Notes under the pieces: model-generated
What the model was told of the DNA's origin: nothing
The model's input: only the letters and a program-made list of their open reading frames with translations
Database searches by the model: none
Source of the DNA: Batillaria attramentaria
Taxonomy: Eukaryota; Mollusca; Gastropoda; Batillariidae
Assembly (NCBI GenBank): GCA_018292915.2
Contig: JACVVK020000369.1
Span: forward strand, 521,501-585,500
Direction of reading: 5' to 3'
DNA: 64,000 bases
Shown here: positions 11,481 to 22,806 of the stretch, in pieces
Numbering within the stretch: the stretch's first letter is position 1
Layout of the letters: each line of letters begins with the position of its first letter
Position numbers and translations under genes: made by a program

Positions 11481-12164
11481 TGTACATGCACCATCACCAC
11501 TAACATCCTTACGTGTACATGCACCATCATCACGACTAACATCCTTACGTGTACATACACCATCATCACCACTAACATCCTTACGTGTACATGCACCATC
11601 ATCACGACTAACATCCTTACGTGTACATACACCATCATCACCACTAACATCCTTATGTGTACATGCACCATCATCACCACTAACATCCTTACGTGTACAT
11701 GCACCATCATCACCACTAACATCCTTACGTGTACATGCACCATCATCACCACTAACATCCTTACGTGTACATGCACCATCATCACCACTAACATCCTTAC
11801 GTGTACATGCACCATCACCACTAACATCCTTACGTGTACATGCACCGTCATCACGACTAACATCCTTACGTGTACATACATCATCATCACCACTAACATC
11901 CTTACGTGTACATGCATCATCATCACCACTAACATCCTTACGTGTACATACACCATCATCACCACTAACATCCTTACGTGTACATGCATCATCACCACCA
12001 CTAACATCCTTACGTGTACATGCATCATCACCACCACTAACATCCTTACGTGTACATGCATCATCATCAGCACTAACATCCTTACGTGTACATGCACCAT
12101 CATCACCACTAACATCCTTACGTGTACATGCACCATCATCACCACTAACATCCTTACGTGTACA
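11478..12164. repeat. 36-bp minisatellite, about 19 copies
   Basis: Near-identical 36-bp units built on CACTAACATCCTTACGTGTA followed by CATGCACCATCATCAC, with mainly CAC/CAT/GAC variants and two units 3 bp shorter. The unit is a multiple of three and lacks stops in frames on both strands, so it yields long but meaningless open frames. Two further copies lie at 12592-12666 beyond a 430-bp interruption. Confidence 0.95.
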
Positions 12165-12591
12165 TGGTATGGTATGGTATGGTAGACTTCTCCTCGGCGC
12201 ACATATCCATCTCTGCTGAAATGCTCACGGCGCCGCAGGGCTGGAGGACGAAGCAGTGAAAGCCTGCTGCCGTTAAGCGCTACTTTGTGTCCAAACCTCC
12301 ACCCTGCTATTCACTCTGGTGCGTGCGACAGTATTTCTGTTTACCACGCCACCGGCCACAGCCTACTCTTCTTTGAAAGATGAACGTGAGATTTTTAGCA
12401 TGCACACTTGATGTTTGTGCGTGCGTGTGTACACGAAGGCGAGACAGGCACCGCAAACGAGTCTGCACATGGATTAGACTCGATATGAGAAGGAAAAATC
12501 CCACCATATTCCTGCCCACCGGGGACTCGAACCCGGCAGCTCAGGATCCGAAGTCGGATGCCTTAACCACTAGACCAAATCCCCTGTCATG
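12165..12591. other. Insertion splitting the minisatellite; contains a tRNA-like SINE head (minus strand)
   Basis: Starts with four GGTAT repeats and then has unique sequence. At 12519-12586 the minus strand has an A-box-like TGGTCTAGTGG and a B-box-like GGTTCGAGTCC at tRNA spacing with a TCG-like anticodon loop. The acceptor and anticodon stems pair poorly, so this is a tRNA-derived retroposon or pseudo-tRNA, not a functional tRNA gene. Confidence 0.6.
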
Positions 12592-12666
12592 CACCATCAT
12601 CACCACTAACATCCTTACGTGTACATGCACCATCATCACGACTAACATCCTTACGTGTACATGCAC
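12592..12666. repeat. Two residual 36-bp minisatellite units
   Basis: Two units identical in type to the 11478-12164 array, right of the interruption. They show that one array was once continuous or that the flanking insertion carried them along. Confidence 0.9.
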
Positions 12667-12877
12667 GTTGTATCAACTCACCGCTGTGCTAAGGCACTTC
12701 TGTATCCGCTGTGTCAACGTACAGCAGTGATTTGACACAGCGGTATTTTTGTGAAGGTGGGTGGGTGTTTGGGGGTTTAACGTCCGTTTCCACCACATAC
12801 ATATATAAAAATGCAGTAGAACCATCCCCCCTCCGTCTCTGCATGCCACCTGCCAAAAAAAAAAAAAAAAAAAATCA

Positions 12878-12880
<3 letters not shown>

Positions 12881-12920
<40 letters not shown>
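12881..12920. repeat. (GT)n microsatellite
   Basis: About 20 GT dinucleotides, preceded by an A-run at 12857-12874. It lies just upstream of repeat A copy 1. Confidence 0.97.
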
Positions 12921-12922
<2 letters not shown>

Positions 12923-12961
12923 GTAAGTTATATACGCTGTTTTTATATTGTTTCCATAGTA

Positions 12962-14087
12962 ATGGAAACAACATCATAGGACGGGCTAAATTTTCCACGT
13001 TCATGGGCAAGCATCTGTGGTACAAACGCACGTCACGAGACGATTTTGCAAGTGTAACTCTGACAATGACATAAGAAAACGTGCGTCATCGATGCTGACA
13101 TGTACGGTGCCCCGAACGCGCTTCTCCTCCTCAGTGAGTGCCGTCTGTGCGTATGTGTGTGCGTGCGTGCGTGCGTGCGTGCGGCTGTGTGTGTGTGAAT
13201 TGTGTCCAGGCCCGTTTCTTCGAAAATACTTAACCGAATGGCTTCAAATTTGGGGTATCCAAATATATCAAAATGTTACGTTAGAGGAACCAAGCGTGTG
13301 ATGATTGCTTAAGTGATTTGGGAGTTATCGCCCTTTTGAGACAAGTTGGTTGTCTTTCGCTTACAGGCGCAATATTTATTTAAATCACTCAATTTTTTGG
13401 CAGTAGATAGCTTAAATACGGACTCTAAACAGAGTCACTACTAGGAAATGGTCGCTCTTATAGTTTTCCCGTAAACCGAGCCTGAGTTGACATTGCATGT
13501 GAACCCAGTTCAGATGCCTATTTCTCCGATAATACTGAACCGATCGATTTCAAATTTGGGGTTTCTAAATGAATCAAGATTGTTGAATAGAAGGCCCGAT
13601 CCAGGTACGATTGCACACATGATTTGCGAATTATCGCCCTTTTCAGAAAAAGTGACTTTCTGGCGTTTAAAGGCGTAATATTTACCTAAACTACTCCATT
13701 TTTTGGACATAGCATGAATACGGACTCTTAACTAAGTGAATTTTGGAGGTTGTCGCTTTTATACTTTTGGCGTAAGCCGTACCTGATGAAAGTGCTAGTG
13801 AACACACTTTAGATCTCAAAATCGCTCCTACTATACATAGATAATGAGCCTGGGGTGCCATAAAAAATATACAAAAAAAAAAATCGAAAAATTCACTGCA
13901 GCCGTTATCGTCAGTTGACTCGAAAATTTGTACTCACAGCACATTTCCTCTACAAGCCACACGCCCCACAAACATCGAAGAAGAGACGCACGCGTACTGA
14001 CGTAAAGTAAGTGCGTCATGTTTGATTGACGTGATGCTGTTTTTTCTTGGGGGTGTCTCGTCACTTTCTTTCCGAATTCCTCTGTAT
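12962..14087 (+). repeat. Repeat A, copy 1 (truncated)
   Basis: Begins ATGGAAACAACATCATAGGACGGGC and is preceded by the mirror arm GTTTCCAT, forming a palindrome at 12950-12969. Internally it holds two related modules of about 300 bp in tandem (about 13200-13500 and 13503-13800). Each starts with a TTTCAAATTTGGGGT segment and contains GTTATCGCCCTTTT and a TACGGACTCT block. The right side is replaced by an LTR fragment at 14088. Short open frames inside recur in every copy but contain no known domain. Confidence 0.85.
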
Positions 14088-14161
14088 TTTACTTCTACTA
14101 TGTCGCCATCTTCGTGCAATCGCAGAGAAGACACGGGATATAACAGAATACAACTCCAATA
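14088..14161 (-). repeat. LTR fragment related to the nested Gypsy
   Basis: Reverse-complement match to the end of the 3440-3753 LTR family (ATGTCGCCATC...AGAAGACACGGGATA). It corresponds to the first part of the solo LTRs at 31230 and 38071. Truncated at 14161. Confidence 0.75.
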
Positions 14162-14231
14162 CTCCAATAGGATGCGCGCTAATGCGGGCAGACAACTCTT
14201 CGCGTTGTCCCGCTATATGTCTCTGTTACGA

Positions 14232-14898
14232 TAGACTCCAGAGTGCAGTCCCTTTTCGGCGGGGCGTGAAAATGTGACTGCTTACACCCAGCGCCATTTT
14301 CAAAAATGGCGAATTTTTTTTTTAGAAAAGCAGAGATTTGTGTGTCATATGATTCGATTTGAAACGAAGTCTTGAATATCCGACCACTTTTCGTTTGGGC
14401 AAAATCTTTGCCAGCGGACAATTATTGTTGCGCTTTGATGGCACTGTTTACGTGGTACACTGATCCAACAGGATGTGAGTAAACGGCAAGGGGGGTGCAC
14501 TCTGACAGGCAAGGGTGTTGCACTCTACAGGCAAGTATTATTGCACGGTGCAGACGATCACGTACCTGCCTTGTGGTGGAATAAGAGACGATTACAAAAG
14601 CATACACACCCGTGCTCTAGGACTGAATGTAATAATAGATCTGTCCATTCAGACAGAGACATGTTATGTATGTCTCTGATTCAGAAACACGCCTACTTTC
14701 ACTCTGAAGACAGCCTGCCATCACTTGCGCCATTGAGGATCCCTCTGGGTTCAAAGCTGGTCAAGGATGACATAGTGCGCGACCTTGTGTTTGAGAGCAC
14801 CGAGACAATTAAGGCCCGTCACGGTAGCGCAGTGAGCGCCATTTCCCCACTGTGCACAGAGGTACTTTCCACTGAAAGACTCTGTGCCCCAGAGAGTG
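14232..14898 (+). mobile_element. Repeat C, copy 1: non-autonomous DNA element with 9-bp target duplication
   Basis: 667 bp flanked by CTGTTACGA at 14223-14231 and 14899-14907. The uninterrupted site (CTCTTACGA within TATGTCTCT...GAGGGCAGGAG) is present at 33008-33016 and again near 36403, so the insertion is directly visible. Ends are TAGACTCCAGAGTGCAG and CCCCAGAGAGTG, with only weak terminal inverted similarity. A 9-bp duplication is characteristic of Mutator-like elements; that placement is inference. No transposase. Confidence 0.75.
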
Positions 14899-14945
14899 CT
14901 GTTACGAGGGCAGGAGTGACGCGTCTTTCTGATTCCAAGGTCTTT

Positions 14946-15113
14946 GCTTCTACTATGTCGCCATCTTCGTGCAATCGCAGAGAAGACACGGGATATAACA
15001 GAATACAACTCCAATACTTTATGAACAGAATATGCACGGAGAACAAATTCATGAAAGAAGAAGAACCCAGAACGCTGTGCAGGGCTGCTTACGTACTGAA
15101 CAGGTCAGATCCA
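14946..15113 (-). repeat. LTR fragment, second piece
   Basis: Matches the left half of the solo LTRs at 31230 and 38071, from CTTCTACTATGTCGCC to GTACTGAACAGGTCAGATC, then stops abruptly. It overlaps in content with 14088-14161, so these are two partial LTR copies flanking repeat C and R-block sequence. Confidence 0.75.
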
Positions 15114-15687
15114 TCGCAGAAAAGGCACGCGCGCACTGACGCAAAAGGCAGTATCAGCGTCATTTTTCCGACGTCATGTTTGATTGATAGGCTAGTCTAA
15201 TTAGGCTTTTTATATAGCGGAAGGTAGAACAAATTTGATCCTAACTTTTTATTACAGAAATCAGTAGAGCACAGGGGCCGGGGGTACGTTTCGGCTTTAC
15301 GAACGTTCGTAGCGGTACGAACGGTTTCGGTACGAAAATCGAGAGTCACGACGCGTACGTACGGCAATTTTGTTCGTAGGTCTGTTCGTAACTTTACGCC
15401 TGCCTTCCCCCGTTCGTAAGTACAATCGTAGCAAAGACCTTGGAATCAGAAATCATCCGGCTGAACTTCTTTTGGTATTCCTGTTGAAAAAACAACCATT
15501 TTTTTCGCTTTCTTTTCAAAAAAAAAAAAGAAAAAAAAAGACCTCAAGTGGTACGTGTGCATGCAGTGTAAACAAACAGTAAACACACGCGGCTGAAGCA
15601 GATACAGCGTAATTTTTTTTTTCCCGGACAATTTTACAAATCACGGTGACTTAAACTGTGCTAGCGGCTAGCTGCATCTAAATTCAC

Positions 15688-15688
<1 letters not shown>
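15114..15688. other. Mosaic of short repeats, including a TTCGTA-rich stretch
   Basis: 15120-15200 matches the internal part of repeat A (the GACGTCATGTTTGATTGA region). 15270-15430 is dense in TACGAAC/GTTCGTA motifs. 15430-15600 resembles, inverted, sequence near 34400-34560. No gene is supported. Confidence 0.5.

Positions 15689-15745
<57 letters not shown>
15689..15745. repeat. (AC)n microsatellite
   Basis: About 28 AC dinucleotides at the left edge of repeat D copy 1. The minus-strand D copies carry the corresponding GT run (32435 and 34309), so the microsatellite is part of the repeat. Confidence 0.97.
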
Positions 15746-15748
<3 letters not shown>

Positions 15749-16284
15749 CAAAATCATCCGGCTGAACTTCATTCTAACCATTGTAAAACCATATCACAAC
15801 ATAAATTCTGCTGGATCGTCGGTCGCAGATATGATTAATGCTGAGTTAGCAGGAAGTATTCAGCGGATGCGTCCATCTTTGGATCTCTCGCACAGCTATT
15901 CGATCTTTCTGTGTTCCGTACTAGTTTTACTTGAACACATCGAACGAAATGCACTACGTAGCCTACGTACAGCAGTGATAGCCAAACTAGATCTTTCGTT
16001 CATTCTCCGGAACTTTGAAAGTACTTATGTTTTCCATAGGCCTAAAACACATGCGAAATATATAGGGGAGACCACCTGTCAGTCGCTGACATCTTCGTTT
16101 TTGTTTATTTTGCTAAAATGTTTTACGGCGGCTAGTGTAGGGTTGGGTCAAACAAACAGAGACTTTTTACAAGCATGCGGATTCTATACTAAATTTACAC
16201 ACGTCGTGGATGCGGCGATTTTGGTTTTCACGTGTGATGCTGTGTGGAAGGTTTGGGAGAAAACATAATCTTGGCTCCAACTTC
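15746..16284 (+). repeat. Repeat D, copy 1
   Basis: About 540 bp of unclassified sequence that recurs inverted at 31885-32430 and 33903-34310. All copies share the ATCATCCGGCTGAACTTCAT and CGAACGAAATGCACTACG-like segments. No transposase or terminal inverted repeat was recognised. Short open frames are not conserved in phase. Confidence 0.8.
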
Positions 16285-17203
16285 GGGCGGCAACTCCCCC
16301 CTGGCGACGTTCCCGGATCCCAGCTGTCCTGAGATGTCCAACGAAGTCCCAGAGAAGTAATACGGGCGATCCACGACCCCCAGGGTTCCTCTAGCGACGT
16401 AGTGCACCGCACGTCCACGGAACGAGGTTCAGCTCCCTGCCGAAGAAGAGTGCCCCCGCTCTCAAGGCTCTGTTACTTGTAGCACCGGCTGTGCGCCATC
16501 AGACTAGGAAGTCACTCCAGCTTGACACCGACCGAGCGCTGTCGCTTCGTCTGCTGCTGTCCTGACGAAGGCCCACCGCAGACTGCTGTCGCATAGAGAA
16601 CATTCGTTGTAATACAAGTGTTGATAACATTACACACGCATTCCGGCATTCAGTTTACTCCCGAGCCACAGTAAAAATACAACTGTTATAATACTACTTT
16701 CTGGCAATTCTACCAACAAGTCTTTCCAAGACAATATCCTAACACTTCCCCCAACAAGGGCGAACTGGAGCTACTGGTGACAGTACCGAAAAAAACAATC
16801 CCTCTGGAGTCTAGGGCTGTCATGCCTTACCCCCTAAAACCCCCTGAATATATAGCTAGAGGTGTATATCACGTGTCAATACAAACTAGCGGTCACGTGA
16901 TAAACATTACACTAACGGACCAATGGCAATAGCGTAACACAGAATTCACAACACACACTCCTTGCACAAATCACGACAAACACACTAAACATTGGCATCA
17001 TGTACGCGGCACTCTGTCCGCGACACCATATAGAACACCATTGACGCGTCTTATAGAGCGAGGAAAACAAGCCCTTACGTAACGGGAGAGCAGCTAGGCG
17101 ATTTATAGGTCAAGGCCTCTCAGGAGGTGCTACATTTGCTAGACAAGATGGCGGCTGTACGGATGATGCGACTCGGCGCGATGTTTGATGATGGCAGTTT
17201 TTT
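16285..17203 (+). repeat. Repeat E, copy 1
   Basis: About 919 bp almost identical to 61884-62815, 45.6 kb away in the same orientation. It includes the CCTGACGAAGGCCCACCGCA and CACTTCCCCCAACAAGGGCG segments. It ends in GATGGCAGTTTTTT at a GTTGTTTC...GAAACAAC palindrome. In this copy the palindrome leads into repeat F; in copy 2 it leads into repeat A. No coding domain. Confidence 0.9.
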
Positions 17204-17412
17204 AAGTTGTTTCTCTATAGGGAAACAACTTTATGAGACGGGGCAGATTTTGCTGCGCGCAGCAGCAAGTTTCAGTGATACAAAACAAGACTGTGACGTT
17301 TCTCCACACAATAATACTTTCACGCACATAGTGACGTAACGAAACCTGCGTCATAGACACTTGACGTGCACACTATGCTGCTGCGTTCTTTTTGGCGGGA
17401 GTTGTGAGACGT

Positions 17413-17454
<42 letters not shown>

Positions 17455-18400
17455 ACGGATGTAATGATGGCTATCTCCTAAACCACCTCGATGGAGGCCT
17501 TTTTACTTTGAGATAAAATGGGAAATCACCTTCTCCAGACCTACCTTTCACGATTTTTAGCCTGCCGCATTTTCAGAAGAGTTATCGCCGATTTTAAAAA
17601 ATCGGTCGTGTTACGAATTTTTTCGAAAAAGTTGTTCAAATTCCTTCATTTTCTAGACTTTGGAAGTTCACCCAATCACACTGCCTGTATTCGTGCTACA
17701 GCTCTGTAGCTCTGACTGGTTTTGTGTAAAAAAAAATATTTTCGAGGTAGGGGTGGTTTGCACATAAGATCAAATACCTATGAAAAGACTACTGCAAATT
17801 ACTTATCATCCCGGCGTTTTTGTCTAGTGTGACAACTGCACATATGACAGGAACTACTGCACTATTATAGCTTTAGCATTTAGAATAACTGAACTTTTAG
17901 ATAAACATAACTTTTTCAAGTTTCTGCGAAAAGCACCGGTCAAAAGAGTTCCAAATTTTCGATTTCATAAGTACAATACAAGGTATTCTAGTCCATGTTT
18001 CACCAGCCCTCTAGATCTTCCAGATTTTATGTAAAAATTAATTCAGCCAGGGAAGTCACAAAAGCAACAGGGAAATCACAAGACATGCACAAGCATCATC
18101 TGTCATACCACCAGTGTGAAGCTGACGTCAAACGCTTAGTTCCCAGACAAAATAAGCAAGTATCGTCACTGCCTCCGACATTTCACCAGTCCTCTAGATC
18201 TTCCAGATTTCATGTGAAAAATAATTCAATCGGGGAAGCCACAAAGCCAACAGGGAAATCACAAGACATAAACAAGCTTCCTCAGACGATCGCAGTGCTA
18301 GAGGCTGACGTCAAAAATGTTTAGTTCGCGGAACTGACGTCATCTCTCCGTCTGTGTATGACGACCTGCCTGAGGCTGACGTCAAATGTTTAGTTCACGG
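17204..18400 (+). repeat. Repeat F, copy 1
   Basis: Starts at the palindrome AAGTTGTTTC...GAAACAACTT. Its next bases (TTATGAGACGGGG) parallel the start of repeat A (ATAATAGGACGGGC), so the two look like distant relatives. It contains a (GT)n run at 17411-17452, a GTTATCGCC segment, and a tandem duplication of about 185 bp at 17990-18130 and 18175-18310. Several TGACGTCA-like sites lie in the last 300 bp. An inverted copy is at 44512-45452. Confidence 0.8.
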
Positions 18401-18433
18401 AACTGACGTCTCTCTCTCTCTCTCTCTCTCTCT

Positions 18434-18611
18434 GGGGAGCCAGGGTAGCCGAATGGTATCAAGAGTGTTGGACTTTCAATGCTCGGGTCGAGAGTTCGAA
18501 TCCCGGCTTGGGCCAAATATTTGTGCTGGCCTTTCTCTCGTTGCCCCGTATTTGATATCACCCTTACGTGGTGGAAAAGGACGTTAAACTCCTAAACACC
18601 CACCCACCCAC
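18434..18611 (+). mobile_element. tRNA-derived SINE (family 1), copy 1
   Basis: The tRNA-like head has an A box (TAGCCGAATGG) and B box (AGTTCGAATCC). The body has GTGCTGGCC...GCCCCGT and the common end GTGGTGGAAAAGGACGTTAA followed by an ACACCCACCC tail. Flanked by TC-rich simple repeats, so no target duplication could be defined. Copies 2 and 3 are at 26642 and 60836. Confidence 0.85.
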
Positions 18612-19175
18612 TCTCTCTCTCTCTCTCTCTCGCTCTCCCTCGCTCTCCCCCCACCCGGCCCCACCCCCAGTCACGTGACTAATCGGTCGAGGTCGTAGAG
18701 GATCTAGTGTCATTGGTAGAACATGGAGAGGGGAGAACCGGCAACAATAACAACAAAACAGACAAAATAAAATGAAATTTGGAGAAACAACTTTGTAGGA
18801 CGGGGCCGTTCCTCCTTGTTTACTTTTTGTCTGTATTGTTGACTTTCCTGCGAATTAAGCTTTGAATAACAATGTAACCGAGTCGATACCGGTGTGATAC
18901 ACATTTCAACGCGCGTCGCACACAATCTTCCGCCATCTTGAAATGGGTAGATTAAGATACAGCTAGCTTCCGGCTGTGACCGTTTCATGGTCCGCTCGTC
19001 TCGCTCGCCTCGGTCAGTAAAACGCACGTCAGCTTAACTGCACAGCGAAGTGGCCCCCTCTCGGCTTGCACGTGGCAAAGCGCTACACGCACTGAAGACA
19101 TAAAACAAATTAGTGCTGTTTAGCAGGTCGTGACAGTCGCTCGAAAATTTCGTGCAAATCGCTTCGTTATGACTT

Positions 19176-19674
19176 TTTTTTTTTTTTTTTTTGCTGCCAC
19201 AACTCTTTGCCAGCTCCAGTGGTGTTTCTCCCAGGTCATGGGTGGAACCCACGGAGGACTCGGAAGCTGGGACAATTTTTATTATGCATGGTGATGGAGA
19301 TGAGGATGATAGTAAGATGATGCTATGGAGGTCCATGTGGTTTGGGACTGCGGGACAGGGCCGCATTCCACGCTTCCTGTCATAAATATCCCGGCATTAG
19401 CCAGGCCCGGGAACTACGGCACCTGCGGTGCCGGCCGTGTAATCATCCACATCATAAGACGTGTCATACTAAGGGAAGCACCCCCAAAGTCGCACCCGTG
19501 AAGTGGGTGAAACTCGGCTGTGTGGCAACAGCCTCCCCATCGGGCCCATAGCACACCCGCTCTGGGTAGGAGCCGACCTAGGTAAGAAAAATCCCGCTTG
19601 CCTCGGCTGGGATTCGAACCCGGGTCTCCCGGTCCATGACCCGAAGTGCTAACCACTACACTACGGGGGCCGGT
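19176..19674 (-). mobile_element. Composite poly(A) SINE, 15-bp target duplication
   Basis: On the minus strand a tRNA-like head (A box TAGTGTAGTGG, B box GGTTCGAATCC) leads through a body of about 400 bp to a poly(A) run, seen as T's at 19174-19192. The flanks carry the same 15 bases, GCTTCGTTATGACTT, at 19161-19175 and 19675-19689, showing target-primed retroposition. The partner LINE is unknown. A different SINE family from 18434/26642/60836. Confidence 0.88.
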
Positions 19675-19689
19675 GCTTCGTTATGACTT

Positions 19690-19853
19690 GTTTACGATTA
19701 GAAGGTGTGATATAACGCGCCTAGGTTTGATTCTGGACTCTTCTTAAGTTTTAAAATGGTAATAAGGTGATTCACGTTCTGATTTTTGATTGGTTCTTTT
19801 ATAATAGTGGTTCAGAATGTGCTAAATGCTGTGTCTGTGTATAAGACCCTGAG

Positions 19854-19889
<36 letters not shown>

Positions 19890-20861
19890 ACGAGAGAAGC
19901 TTGTATGTGCGAAGCTTGAAAGTGCTGTGTAACACCAGAGAAGTGCAGTAATAAAGCCCACACGGTAATAACTTTTCTACGCGCTCACGAGTCTTTTTGT
20001 GAGTGAAAGAGACCTTGAGCAGTCTACAAGAACTCGCTACGTGAGGAGTGTTCGCCTGTGTGTGTCATCGTGTGTATTCCCTCGATAAAACGACGGGCTC
20101 TCCAAACATCCTCCACACGTAACACTGTATAGTTACAACTTCATTTGACTCAATGGGAAATGTTTTCCAAAAAGTTGAAGATTTTGTAGGTAAAAATATG
20201 GACTAGCACTTTAGCTAAAAATTAATGTTAACGATTTTGAAACATCGCTTATTTCACAAATATTCCTGAATAAGCTATCAATTAGCGCCTTTCATTCAAG
20301 GATAGTGAAGAGAATAGTCCAAGGAAACGACTGCAGCATGATTCTTTGTGTTTGTTGTGAGTTGTCCGAGTACACACACGAGATACTCAGGACCAGGAAT
20401 GTTGTAACTGTTCCGCGATACGTGGTGGATAGGATGTGAAACTCCGATTTTCCAAGATTTATTTTCGCCGGTATCAGGGGTCAACCGAGAACATGCAGCC
20501 ACCAGTTTTGATCGTGGTGTGAGGTTTTATTGTGCACATGCAGACAGACAGTAGTTGTTGTTTAATATAGAGATAGAAGAGGACAGTGAGCAAGATGAAG
20601 GGACAAGAAGGGGGAGGGAGACAGGAAGGGCTGGTTTGGCTGGCGCACCTGGCCAAATACCCGCAGGATTGTAAATACTGGTTATGTTTTACCCATGCGG
20701 TGGTAACCTAGCCAGTGTTAAAACGCTTACTTTTCACGATGAAATTATAATGACAAAAATGAGGATTTGTCTGGCGCCCAACCTCCTGCTGGAGCCCTGG
20801 GCATCTCACAATAGCAGAATACCAATACATACACATAACCTACACATTCAATACACGTTAC
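19690..20861. other. No recognisable feature
   Basis: Mostly unique AT-rich sequence with a (GT)n run at 19857-19888. Short minus-strand open frames (for example 20296-20502) show no domain. Nothing else is supported. Confidence 0.5.
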
Positions 20862-21204
20862 ACACACAGGTCAAGCTCAAGGTCTTGACTCAAGGTCAAG
20901 GTCATTAAAGCTGTCTGTTGTGAATTTCAATATACCGTTTTCGGAGAAACAACAAATACTAGAGGCTACAAACTTAGCATAATGATAAACATTCATGAGA
21001 TCTCATTTGAATGACCTTGACCCAAAGTCAAGGCCATACAAACAGTTTTGGGGAAAACTGTAATATTGCCAGGACCTAAGAAACACCAGAGACACCTTAC
21101 TTTTCTTGATAATAGTAATTGATAAGATTTTTTACAAACATACTCTTTTGAATGACCTTGACCCATGTCACAAGGGAGCCATGGAGGCTGCTGCCTCTCT
21201 AGTT
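20862..21204 (+). repeat. Helitron-like TGACCTTGA repeat, copy 2
   Basis: Three TGACCTTGA/TCAAGGTCA palindromes or half palindromes at spacing of about 140 bp (near 20885, 21012 and 21154). They are followed by the same tail as copy 1: CACAAG, GAGCCATGG, hairpin GAGGC/GCCTC and CTAG-TT ending about 21204. Left boundary approximate. Confidence 0.5.
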
Positions 21205-21383
21205 GTCGCTAGTTATGCGCCACTGTGTAGTAAAGAGTCTATTTTTGTTTGTATGTATGGAATGTTGTGAATGGTCGTGATACAGCGGTCTTTGGTGAAC
21301 TGCTTGATCAGTTGGATTCACGCTTAACACGCTAAAACGTTGTCGTGGCCCCTTCTGCTGCCACACGTTCTTCCCCCCCCCCT

Positions 21384-21389
<6 letters not shown>

Positions 21390-21433
<44 letters not shown>
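21390..21433. repeat. (CA)n microsatellite
   Basis: About 22 CA dinucleotides next to a C-run at 21373-21385. Simple-sequence DNA only. Confidence 0.97.
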
Positions 21434-21434
<1 letters not shown>

Positions 21435-21639
21435 CTGCAGTCTTTATGAATCCTGCAAGAAGTGCTGCGGAAAATTACAGTTTTCATCAGTAGTGTAACT
21501 GTATGTAGTCGTGCGATTTTCGGCCTACGTTGATTTTCTCTCACTCACGAGCTTCACGTTCTCTTACCAACTAACGCTCTACCCGCGAGCGGACGCTCCT
21601 CTGGTCAGTATCAGCTGTGTGATAGAGACAACCGAGTTT

Positions 21640-22806
21640 TTCTGCGATAGCCCGATGAATAGCCCCAGTGGATTGTTCACACATTGCCATACCACTATTT
21701 TACGGGTACCAGGAACTGCGCGCGAGTTTCATCTAGTCAATAATTGTTAAACCTCGGAGACACACCGATGACCATTGCTATAGTTAGCCCTTGTCCATCT
21801 TCTCGCATGAAGAATCCGTACTGTGGAAGTAGTGAAACAGGAAACGAACTACATAAGTTTCGTGGGTTTTTTTTTTTTTTTTGGTTTTTTTTTTTTTAAT
21901 CGCCCACTTTGGATCAAGAAATTGAGCTGCGAAACAAGCAAGAAACAGTATTTTGGTGCAATGCGTCGATCATTCTGGGCCGATTTGACGAGTTTAGTCA
22001 AATGGCAGCTTTCTTCAGCATTGCCAAGTCGTACTCTCAAGATGATGACGAGGGCGAGTATTCAAAATGATGCGTAACTTGACCATGTTATGGGATAGCC
22101 AGTCAGTACTAAGCCCCTTTCTGCAAGGCAGTTTAACTACTCATTTTGCTGTTGTAACGTAAATTCTTAATACATGTACATCATACGAAATACAGGAAAT
22201 GGGTGCGCGTAGTCTTTGATAGCTATACCAGTTTGGTTTCAGGATGGTGAGATACCTTCTTGGCCTATCGTGTTTGTTTATCTGTCTAGTGTGGCCATCT
22301 AAATCGGTGCATGGTTACACTTGAAAAAGGATAATTATATGGCAACTTGAGATATGACTAAATAATTCATTAGTGATTGTGATGAAGAAACTACTGTCCT
22401 GCTGTCCTCAGTGCCTTACAGATCGACTAAATAATTCATTAGTAATTGTGATGAAGAAACTACTGTCCTGCTGTCCTCAGTGCCTTACAGATCGACTAAA
22501 TAATTCATTAGTGATTGTGATGAAGAAACTACTGTCCTGCTGTCCTCAGTGCCTTACAGATCGTCCACAGAAACACTACACAGTGCTGCTTGTATCGTTC
22601 TCACTTTTCTCTCTAGTTTACTCAGTGTAAGCAGAGTTTTGTCTTTTGCTGAAACACAGTAACTGTTATTACTGTATTCGTAAAGAAAAATAATATATAA
22701 TAATGATAATAAAAATGTGGTATCCACACTTCTAAATACAAATGTGATTGTGCTGCCGACGGAATGGAGTCATCCACTAAGTGAATGTTTACATTTCTCA
22801 TTTCAG
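21640..22806 (+). other. Intron upstream of LDLa exon 1, with 69-bp triplication
   Basis: 21640-21840 and 22565-22640 match 45560-45760 and 46370-46450, the sequence upstream of LDLa exon 3. 22364-22562 contains three tandem copies of a 69-bp unit (GATGAAGAAACTACTGTCCT...) that exists once at 46330-46375. 22640-22806 matches 48540-48711. These are paralogous intron blocks of a duplicated exon unit. The 85-residue open frame over the triplication is a by-product of its 3n period. Confidence 0.75.

Noticed and set aside
11217..12185. Long plus-strand open frame of TNILTCTCTIIT repeats (over 300 codons)
   Set aside because: It is the 36-bp minisatellite read in a stop-free frame; the opposite strand is equally open, so no protein is implied.
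12519..12586. Possible functional tRNA gene (minus strand, TCG-like anticodon)
   Set aside because: A and B boxes are present but the acceptor and anticodon stems do not pair, so it is a tRNA-derived repeat.
13487..13678. Recurring 63-65 residue frame (MTLHVNPVQMPIS...) in each repeat A copy, also at 30617, 37461, 56480 and 63353
   Set aside because: It recurs because the repeat does. It spans the two non-coding 300-bp modules, uses alternative starts and matches no family I know.
16555..16600. Second hammerhead-like motif (CTGACGAAGGCCC in repeat E)
   Set aside because: The CUGANGA box is present but no stem II and no GAAA box follow at the required spacing.
16740..17203. Repeat E as an LTR (TGTTAGGAT start after a purine run on the minus strand)
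   Set aside because: No partner LTR, primer-binding site or coding region lies beside either copy; the purine run alone is not enough.
18434..18505. Possible functional tRNA gene
   Set aside because: The same head with the same body and tail occurs at 26642 and 60836 with target duplications, which identifies it as a SINE.
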